From an uncultured Porphyromonadaceae bacterium (GTDB lineage Bacteria > Bacteroidota > Bacteroidia > Bacteroidales > Muribaculaceae), in NCBI GenBank assembly GCA_947176615.1, contig CAMWRO010000133.1, positions 1-7,783 on the forward strand: DNA of 7,783 nucleotides, read 5' to 3'. Each line of letters begins with the position of its first letter. Position 1 is the stretch's first letter. The translations under genes were made by a program, and so were the position numbers. The notes under the pieces are model-generated. The model was given only the letters and a program-made list of their open reading frames with translations, searched no databases and was not told the DNA's origin. This document shows, piece by piece, positions 1 through 4,979 of this stretch.

Positions 1-1300
1 GGCTGGTGGCGAGGAAGTAGCGGAGCAATAGGACGGCGGCGAGGAATACGGCGATGCTGAAGGATAGGATGATGCCGTAGACTCCGAGGGAGGCGGTGAA
101 GCCGAGGGTGTACATGGCGGGGAGGCCGACGAGGATGTAGGCGACGAATGCTATCCAGAGCATGGGCATGACGCGTGAGGTGCCGCGGAGTGCGTTGGCA
201 AAGTTGATCTGTGTTGCGTCGCCGTACTGGTAGAGGACGAGTGGGATGACGAGGGCGAGTGATGCGGCGTAGACTTGCGGGTCGTCGGTGAAGATTGTCA
301 TGATGTGTCGTGCGCCAAAGAGGAAGATTAGTGAGGCGGTGGTGGCGAAGACGAGCTGGATGTGGTAGCCGGCAAATGCGATGCGTCGCATTGCGGGGCG
401 GTCGTCGCGTCCGGCGGCGTTGGAGACGAGGACCGCGACGGCGGTTCCAAAGCTGTAGTAGACCATGAATCCGAGCATACCGGTGATTATGACAACCTGA
501 AATGATGCGAGTCCGATTGCTCCGACCCATCCGGCCATTACTGCGGCGAGGGTGAAAGAGCCGCTTTCGAGGGCCATCTGGAGAGATACGGGCCAAGAAG
601 TTCGGCTGATGAGGATTGCTTGCTTGCGGTTGGTGCGAGCTGCTCGGTATCCGTCGCTGTATTTCCGGAATATGTCGCGCATGAAGAAGGCGGCGATGAT
701 GACGACGGGGCAGATCAGGCGGGCGATAAGGGTTGAAATGCCTGCTCCTGTCAGTCCCATCTCGGGGAGTCCCCAGTGTCCGTAGATCAGGAGCCAGTTG
801 CCGAGGATGTTGAGAACGTTGGCGCTGATGAGGATGACGGTGGGGAAGATTGTGCGGTTAATGGCGTAGGACCATTGGGCGAAGACGCTGAATATGGCCA
901 TCGGGACGAGTCCTGCCATATATAATAGGTAGTAGGGGCGGATTGTGGGGAGGAGTTGTGCGGGTTGTCCGAGTCGGTGCAGGTTGAAGTACAGGGCGGT
1001 CATCACGGCGATGACGAGGAATGAGACGATGATGTTGACGGTGAGAGCCGAGCGGACGAGAGATCCGATGTCGGCGAATCGTTTTTGGGAGAACATTGCG
1101 CCGACGAGCGGGGTTAGGCCGTAGGAGAATCCCATTACGGTGAATACGGCTGTGTTGAACAGGTTGTTGACGAATGATGCGGAGGCGAGTGCCTCGGTTG
1201 AGTAGTGTCCGACCATGATGGTGTCGGCGAATGATGTCACAATCAGTCCGAGCTGTCCGATTAATATGGGTAGTCCGAGTTTCAGTATCGTCTTGTGCAT
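1..1300 (-). CDS. MATE family efflux transporter (3' end cut by window edge)
   Basis: Reading the minus strand from the ATG at 1300-1298 gives 433 uninterrupted codons to the left edge with no stop, so only the last few C-terminal residues are likely missing (MATE proteins are usually about 440-460 residues). The N-terminus begins MHKTILKLGLPILIGQLGLI and continues into VTSFADTIMVGHYSTEALAS (residues 21-40), the typical first-helix signature of the MATE/NorM family. The whole chain is hydrophobic, with about 12 predicted membrane segments in two similar halves; the second half starts near residue 230 (TSWPVSLQMALESGSF). MATE proteins export drugs, dyes or metabolites across the inner membrane, driven by H+ or Na+; the substrate cannot be told here. 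The gene lies downstream of panB on the same strand, 98 bp away, and may be read from the panB promoter. No clear TAnnTTTG box lies directly before it. Family call is firm; substrate and coupling ion are unknown. Confidence 0.93.
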   Translation of the reverse strand, partial: MHKTILKLGLPILIGQLGLIVTSFADTIMVGHYSTEALASASFVNNLFNTAVFTVMGFSYGLTPLVGAMFSQKRFADIGSLVRSALTVNIIVSFLVIAVMTALYFNLHRLGQPAQLLPTIRPYYLLYMAGLVPMAIFSVFAQWSYAINRTIFPTVILISANVLNILGNWLLIYGHWGLPEMGLTGAGISTLIARLICPVVIIAAFFMRDIFRKYSDGYRAARTNRKQAILISRTSWPVSLQMALESGSFTLAAVMAGWVGAIGLASFQVVIITGMLGFMVYYSFGTAVAVLVSNAAGRDDRPAMRRIAFAGYHIQLVFATTASLIFLFGARHIMTIFTDDPQVYAASLALVIPLVLYQYGDATQINFANALRGTSRVMPMLWIAFVAYILVGLPAMYTLGFTASLGVYGIILSFSIAVFLAAVLLLRYFLATS

Positions 1301-1315
1301 TGTTCGCGTATTTTG

Positions 1316-1393
1316 GGGTTTAAGGTTTAGATAATAGTTTTGTCAGTCTTTTAGCCATATCATTTATCTAAACCTTAAACCCAAACCTTAAAC
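1316..1393. repeat. 19-bp perfect inverted repeat plus a third half-copy, between panB and the MATE gene
   Basis: The arm at 1316-1334 is the exact reverse complement of 1364-1382 (TTATCTAAACCTTAAACCC), with a 29-base spacer. The last 11 bases of the motif type (AAACCTTAAAC, at 1370-1380) occur again directly at 1383-1393, giving a 13-bp direct-repeat period. In the minus-strand transcript this folds into a long stem between the panB stop and the MATE start. No run of U follows the stem, so it is not a standard intrinsic terminator. It may be an interspersed intergenic palindrome, an mRNA-stabilising structure or an attenuator; the sequence alone does not decide. Confidence 0.8.
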
Positions 1394-1398
1394 AAAGA

Positions 1399-2220
1399 TT
1401 AGTATTGTTCCGAGTCGTTGGGGAAGTCGCCTGTCTTGACGTCGGTGATGTAGTTTCCGAGGGCGTCGTCGATTACTGTGGCGAGGTCGGCGTATCGGCG
1501 GAGGAATCGGGGCGAGAACCCTTTGTTGATGCCGAGCATGTCGTGCATTACGAGGACTTGTCCGTCGGTTCCGTGTCCGGCACCGATGCCGATGGTGGGT
1601 ATTGTGAGCTGCTCGGATACTCGGCGAGCGAGGTCGGCGGGGATTTTTTCGAGGACGATAGCGAAGCATCCGATTTCCTGAAGCATGAGGGCATCGTCGA
1701 TTAGTTTCTGAGCCTCGGCTTCCTCGCGTGCACGGACGGCGTAGGTTCCGAACTTGTTGATTGACTGAGGGGTCAGTCCGAGGTGTCCCATTACGGGTAT
1801 TCCGGCGCAAAGGATTCGCTCGATTGATTCACGGATTTCAGAGCCGCCTTCCATTTTGACGGCCTCTCCGTGGCTTTCTTTCATGATTCGGATGGCTGAT
1901 GCGAGGGCTTCCTTAGAGTTACCCTGATAGGTTCCGAAAGGCATGTCGACGACGACGAGTGCGCGTTTGACTCCTTTTACGACGCTTTTTGCGTGGTAGA
2001 TCATCTGGTCGAGAGTCATCGGGAGAGTGGTAGTGTTTCCTGCCATTACGTTGGAGGCGGAGTCGCCTACGAGAATGACGTCCATTCCGGCCTCGTCGAT
2101 GAGTTTGGCCATCGAGTAGTCATATGCGGTCAGCATAGCTATTTTTTCGCCGCGCTGTTTCATTTCGGTGAGTCGGCGCGTTGTTACTTTGCGTGGGTCT
2201 TCGATTGTGTAGGTTGACAT
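1399..2220 (-). CDS. panB: 3-methyl-2-oxobutanoate hydroxymethyltransferase (ketopantoate hydroxymethyltransferase)
   Basis: PanB transfers a hydroxymethyl group from 5,10-methylene-tetrahydrofolate to 2-oxoisovalerate, giving ketopantoate, the first committed step of pantothenate and coenzyme A synthesis in the cytoplasm. The 273-residue length is normal for the family, a decameric TIM-barrel enzyme. Hallmarks are in order: MLTAYDYSMAKLIDEAG (29-45), VILVGDSASNV (48-58) with the Mg-binding Asp53, VVVDMPFGTY (89-98) with Asp92, VKMEGG (121-126) with Lys122 and Glu124, PVMGHLGLTPQS (142-153), the catalytic-type Glu191 in IVLEKIP, and TIPTIGIGAG (206-215). All key residues expected from the E. 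coli enzyme are present, so it should be active. The ATG at 2220 is preceded by an A/T-rich leader and a -7 promoter box about 26 bases upstream. The rest of the pan pathway is not in the window. The MATE gene follows on the same strand. Confidence 0.98.
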   Translation of the reverse strand: MSTYTIEDPRKVTTRRLTEMKQRGEKIAMLTAYDYSMAKLIDEAGMDVILVGDSASNVMAGNTTTLPMTLDQMIYHAKSVVKGVKRALVVVDMPFGTYQGNSKEALASAIRIMKESHGEAVKMEGGSEIRESIERILCAGIPVMGHLGLTPQSINKFGTYAVRAREEAEAQKLIDDALMLQEIGCFAIVLEKIPADLARRVSEQLTIPTIGIGAGHGTDGQVLVMHDMLGINKGFSPRFLRRYADLATVIDDALGNYITDVKTGDFPNDSEQY

Positions 2221-2246
2221 TTTTTTATAGAATTTTATAGCGGCTG

Positions 2247-2254
2247 CAAAGGTA
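2247..2254 (-). promoter_or_regulatory. Candidate -7 box of the panB promoter
   Basis: On the minus strand this reads TACCTTTG, an exact match to the Bacteroidetes -7 consensus TAnnTTTG and identical to the -7 box of the first rRNA promoter in this window. It lies 26 bases before the panB start, which implies a short leader. No convincing TTTG -33 box is present at the expected 19-21 bp upstream, so the promoter may be weak or activator-dependent. Confidence 0.55.
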
Positions 2255-2303
2255 ATAAAAAAATGTATCTCGCGGATAGTTTTTCAACTTTCTCGGCAAT
2301 TTT

Positions 2304-2334
2304 ACTGTTATTAACATTAAAATCACTAAATTTG
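2304..2334 (+). promoter_or_regulatory. Candidate promoter of the small lipoprotein gene
   Basis: TAAATTTG at 2327-2334 matches the -7 consensus TAnnTTTG, 21 bases before the ATG at 2356. At the -33 spacing (19 bp) there is only a partial match, ACTG at 2304-2307. It sits in an A/T-rich divergent region shared with panB. The call rests mainly on the -7 box and its position. Confidence 0.45.
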
Positions 2335-2355
2335 TACTCTTAAACACGTTTCAAC

Positions 2356-2730
2356 ATGAAGTCGATCACTAAATTCCGCAATGTGGCTGTGGCGATGCTG
2401 CTCGTTTTTCTGACGGGTGCTGTCACGACGTCGTGTGAGGATGAACCGGGTTATGACTGGCTCGTCGGTACATGGGAGCTTGTGGCCCCGCCGTCGGAAC
2501 CTTACAACACGTTTACCTTTTATGGCGACGGGACCGGTACTTACTGGGGACCTGATGATTGGGGGACTTCGTGGAATTATTACCCGTTTTGCTGGGAGGC
2601 AATCGGCGACGAGCTGTATATAGACTTCTACAGCGGGGACTCGTGGTTTTATTATTACCAGTTGCGTGGCGGGTCGCTTTATCTCTATGATGACTGGAAC
2701 TCGACCCCGCTGGTGTACAATATATATTAG
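2356..2730 (+). CDS. Small acidic, aromatic-rich lipoprotein, possibly lipocalin-like
   Basis: The 124-residue product starts with a lipoprotein signal peptide: basic n-region (MKSITKFR), hydrophobic core (about 9-23) and a lipobox-like TTSC with Cys27 as the lipidation site, followed by EDE. In Bacteroidetes, acidic residues just after the Cys often direct lipoproteins towards the outer membrane or surface (family knowledge, not shown here). The mature part begins YDWLVGTWELV (33-43), then FTFYGDGTGTYWG (53-65) and IGDELYIDFY (83-92). This pattern of strands with an early GTW resembles the short lipocalin-like or META-like beta-barrel domains common in Bacteroidales lipoproteins; the match is by eye only. 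The 98 mature residues contain 28 aromatics, 16 acidic residues, one Arg and no Lys. There is one other Cys, Cys79. It has its own candidate promoter and a hairpin terminator after it. No function can be assigned. Confidence 0.85.
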   Translation: MKSITKFRNVAVAMLLVFLTGAVTTSCEDEPGYDWLVGTWELVAPPSEPYNTFTFYGDGTGTYWGPDDWGTSWNYYPFCWEAIGDELYIDFYSGDSWFYYYQLRGGSLYLYDDWNSTPLVYNIY

Positions 2731-2735
2731 CAATT

Positions 2736-2763
2736 CAGTGAAGGGTGAAATTTCACTGTTTTT
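2736..2763 (+). terminator. Intrinsic terminator after the lipoprotein gene
   Basis: CAGTGAA (2736-2742) pairs perfectly with TTCACTG (2752-2758) across a 9-base loop, and TTTTT follows directly at 2759-2763. It starts 6 bases after the lipoprotein stop codon. The stem is only 7 bp and not GC-rich, so read-through into the next gene is possible. A competing hairpin (GTGAAA/TTTCAC) overlaps it. Confidence 0.65.
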
Positions 2764-2810
2764 GCCGATTGTTATCGATCAGCCTCCGTTCAGCGATAAA
2801 AATTATATAA

Positions 2811-3608
2811 GTGAGTGATTTTGCAATGGAACCATCAGTAAACAAGCAACCGACCCAAGGGTATACCCCTCCGGGGCAGACCAAGTGGACCGAGATAGAG
2901 CACCTGCCACAGTGGGACGAGGAGTTTTATCATGTCTATACCGCCAAAAAGCATGGGAAATGGCTCATGCTGAAGACTCTGCGTCCGGAGTACAAGGATA
3001 ATCCGGAGTACAGGGCGATGCTTGAGAAGGAATTTGAGGTGAGATACAATCTTGCGCACCCCCACATCATCATGATCAACGATCTGGAGGATGTGCCGAG
3101 CGTCGGGATGTCAATTATCACCGATGATGTTTATGGCGACTCGCTGGCGTCGCTTATCAGGGAACATGCCGTCACTCCGGCTCATATAGACAAACTGGCC
3201 CATCAGCTTGTCGACGCGCTGGACTATATACAGACCAATCATATAGTGCATCATCCGATCAAGCCCGACCGGATTATTTTTACCGAGAACATCGGCAATC
3301 TGAAGCTGATTGACGTGGGTTTTGACCAGAAGTCACATCTTACGCCTGCCGACGCCGGCGAGGATGTGTATAACTATGGTCTCGTTCTTCTTGCGGCCCT
3401 TAACGCGGTCGACGAGCCTAACCCGCGTCTGCGCAAGGTGGCCGAGCGGTGCGTGGCCGAGAATCCGCGCGACCGTTACCGTGACATCACTGCGCTGAGG
3501 CTTGCGATAGCCGACCGTCGGGAGTCACGCATCTATATGGCCATCATCGCGTTTCTCGTGGTGATGATTGCGCTGCTGGTGTGGCTGACTGCCGTGGGGC
3601 GTGTGTAA
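2811..3608 (+). CDS. Tail-anchored protein-kinase-fold protein with degenerate catalytic loop (probable pseudokinase)
   Basis: The 265-residue product reads as a compact Ser/Thr-kinase-like domain (about 30-235) followed by one C-terminal membrane helix (about 241-262, IYMAIIAFLVVMIALLVWLT), so the domain would face the cytoplasm. Kinase-like landmarks: Lys55 in WLMLKTL (VAIK position), Glu74 or Glu76 in the helix-C region, HPHIIMINDLED (83-94), and DVYNYGLVLLAAL (185-197), matching the usual DVYSFGVLL segment. The catalytic loop HRDLKPEN is replaced by HHPIKPDR (147-154): the catalytic Asp is Pro149 and the metal-binding Asn is Arg154. The DFG motif is DVG (168-170). No glycine-rich loop or APE motif is evident and the activation segment is very short. 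It most likely binds ligands or scaffolds rather than phosphorylates. The start chosen is GTG at 2811, preceded by A/T-rich sequence; ATG at 2826 would shorten it by five residues. The GNAT gene follows after 67 bp. Confidence 0.85.
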   Translation: MSDFAMEPSVNKQPTQGYTPPGQTKWTEIEHLPQWDEEFYHVYTAKKHGKWLMLKTLRPEYKDNPEYRAMLEKEFEVRYNLAHPHIIMINDLEDVPSVGMSIITDDVYGDSLASLIREHAVTPAHIDKLAHQLVDALDYIQTNHIVHHPIKPDRIIFTENIGNLKLIDVGFDQKSHLTPADAGEDVYNYGLVLLAALNAVDEPNPRLRKVAERCVAENPRDRYRDITALRLAIADRRESRIYMAIIAFLVVMIALLVWLTAVGRV

Positions 3609-3615
3609 AAATTCT

Positions 3616-3668
3616 TAATTCATAAAGCATAATTCATGATCGTCTGAGACGATTTTTAATGCATAATT
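3616..3668 (+). terminator. Hairpin with T-run between the pseudokinase and GNAT genes, flanked by direct repeats
   Basis: ATCGTC (3639-3644) and GACGAT (3648-3653) form a stem around TGA, within a perfect 15-base palindrome at 3639-3653, and a T-run ends at 3657. This has the form of a short intrinsic terminator, but the 6-bp stem is weak. The hairpin is flanked by an 8-base direct repeat, GCATAATT, at 3627-3634 and 3661-3668, and by further TTAATT/CATAATT words, which give it the look of a repeated intergenic element. It ends 8 bases before the GNAT start, so it may reduce rather than stop read-through. Confidence 0.5.
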
Positions 3669-3675
3669 AAAAGCT

Positions 3676-4806
3676 ATGTCGGTTGAAATAAAGATTGTCT
3701 CTCCCACCCGCCGCGAACTGAACGGTTATGTGAAATTCGGCATCGACCTCTATGAGGGAAACGATTGCTATGTCCCGCCGCTGGTATTTGACGAGGTGGA
3801 GACGCTTATGCCGCAGAAAAATCCGGCGTTTGAGTTCTGCCGCGCGCAGTCGTTTATGGCCTACCGAGACGGTAAGGCCGCCGGGCGCATCACAGCTATC
3901 ATCAATGACAAAGTCAACGAGCGCACGGGGCGCCTTCAGGCACGGTTCGGGTTTGTGGACTTTGTTGACGACCCGGTTGTTGTCGACGCGCTTTTCAACG
4001 CCGCCGAGCAGTGGAGCCGCGAGCAGGGTATGACCGAGATTATCGGACCGATGGGGTTCAGTGACATGGACCACGAGGGGATGCTCGTGGAGGGGTTTGA
4101 CGAGCTTGGCACTATGGCCACGATATATAATTATCCCTATTATCCGGCCCATATGGTCAGAATGGGGTATGTCAAGGATGCCGACTGGATCGAGTTCCGC
4201 ATGACTGTCCCCGAGGGGATTCCCGACAAGATGGCCCGTATTGCTGAAATTGTCAGGAAAAAGTATAACCTGCGTGTGCTGAAATACACCTCGGGTAAGA
4301 AAATCAAGGCCGATTACGGTCAGGAACTGTTCAATCTGATCAACGAGGCTTATGACCGGCTCTATGGCTATTCGCCGCTGTCGCCAAAGCAGATTGACTA
4401 TTATATCGACATGTATCTCGGGATACTGAAGCTGGAGTATGTGCCGGTCATCGTCGACGAGGCGGGCAAGCTCGTCGGGGTGGGCATCACGATGCCGTCG
4501 CTCTCGCGGGCGTTGCAGAAGTCGCGCGGACGGCTTTTCCCTACCGGATGGTTCCACTTGCTGCGTGCCCTGCGTGGCCACAACGATACTGTCGACCTGA
4601 TGCTTGTCGCTGTCGCGCCCGAGTATCAGAACAAGGGTGTCAACGCGCTGCTGTTTGCCGACCTTATTCCGGTCTATATCAAGAACGGTGTGAAATTTGC
4701 CGAGTCCAACCTTGAGCTTGAGGACAATGCCAACGTGCAGGCCCAGTGGCAATATTTCGAGCACCGTCAGCACCGCCGCCGCCGCGCCTACCGAAAACAG
4801 CTTTGA
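3676..4806 (+). CDS. GNAT-fold N-acetyltransferase-like protein (YghO-like long family)
   Basis: The 376-residue soluble protein resembles the long GNAT-related family often annotated YghO-like or GNAT N-acetyltransferase in Bacteroidetes; substrate and reaction are not established. An N-terminal part has FMAYRDGKAAGRITAIIN (60-77), a beta-bulge typical of GNAT folds, then FGFVDFVDD (91-99) and EIIGPMGFSDMDHEGMLVEG (121-140), a conserved-looking block with GPMGFSD. The C-terminal part has a standard acetyl-CoA-binding-like motif A: DLMLVAVAPEYQNKGVNALL (307-326), where QNKGVN fills the Q/RxxGxG/A position, and ends in a basic tail (364-374, HRQHRRRRAYR). No signal peptide or membrane helix is seen. 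ATG at 3676 is the only plausible start near the preceding hairpin. It follows the pseudokinase gene by 67 bp in the same direction, and a GC-rich hairpin lies just after its stop. Fold call is fairly sure, activity is not. Confidence 0.82.
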   Translation: MSVEIKIVSPTRRELNGYVKFGIDLYEGNDCYVPPLVFDEVETLMPQKNPAFEFCRAQSFMAYRDGKAAGRITAIINDKVNERTGRLQARFGFVDFVDDPVVVDALFNAAEQWSREQGMTEIIGPMGFSDMDHEGMLVEGFDELGTMATIYNYPYYPAHMVRMGYVKDADWIEFRMTVPEGIPDKMARIAEIVRKKYNLRVLKYTSGKKIKADYGQELFNLINEAYDRLYGYSPLSPKQIDYYIDMYLGILKLEYVPVIVDEAGKLVGVGITMPSLSRALQKSRGRLFPTGWFHLLRALRGHNDTVDLMLVAVAPEYQNKGVNALLFADLIPVYIKNGVKFAESNLELEDNANVQAQWQYFEHRQHRRRRAYRKQL

Positions 4807-4810
4807 CGTG

Positions 4811-4842
4811 ATTCCGGGGCGAGGCGTTTGTGCCGCCGGAAT
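4811..4842 (+). terminator. GC-rich hairpin just after the GNAT gene
   Basis: ATTCCGG (4811-4817) pairs with CCGGAAT (4836-4842), and GGC/GCC inside can extend the stem past a one-base bulge. It starts 4 bases after the stop codon, as 3'-end structures often do. No T-run follows (ATGTTATAC), so it may be a mRNA 3'-end stabiliser rather than a true intrinsic terminator. Confidence 0.4.
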
Positions 4843-4907
4843 TATGTTATACAGCAGTTTAATAATTATTTAACCAAATAGTGACTGTCTCGACGCAATA
4901 TTAGTGT

Positions 4908-4915
4908 TAACTTTG
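4908..4915 (+). promoter_or_regulatory. Candidate -7 box of the secreted-protein gene promoter
   Basis: TAACTTTG matches TAnnTTTG exactly and equals the -7 box of the second rRNA promoter in this window. It lies 64 bases before the ATG at 4980, giving a leader of roughly 55-60 bases. The -33 position holds only ACTG (4884-4887) at a 20-bp spacer. The sequence upstream is A/T-rich (4858-4875). Confidence 0.55.
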
Positions 4916-4979
4916 CGTTGAAGTAATCTGTGACCGATTAAGACTCGATAACCAAATCATTATTATATAAGTAAAGAGT

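Noticed and set aside
552..785. Plus-strand open frame inside the MATE region
   Set aside because: The minus-strand frame is open throughout 1-1300 and gives a good MATE protein. The plus-strand frame is an antisense shadow.
1366..1393. Telomere-like TAAACC/CTTAAACCC words
   Set aside because: They are part of a short bacterial inverted repeat with only three half-copies, so the likeness to plant-type telomere repeats is coincidental.
1388..1810. A 140-codon minus-strand frame overlapping panB
   Set aside because: Its product is an Arg/Pro/His-rich low-complexity chain in another frame of a firmly identified panB, typical of an out-of-frame shadow.
2326..2733. Minus-strand open frame opposite the lipoprotein gene
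   Set aside because: The plus strand has a signal peptide, lipobox, promoter box and terminator in proper order. The antisense product has none of these.
3667..4773. A 368-codon open frame on the minus strand opposite the GNAT gene
   Set aside because: The plus-strand protein has clear GNAT motifs and sensible codon use. The antisense frame shows no domain, and such long antisense frames are common opposite GC-rich genes.
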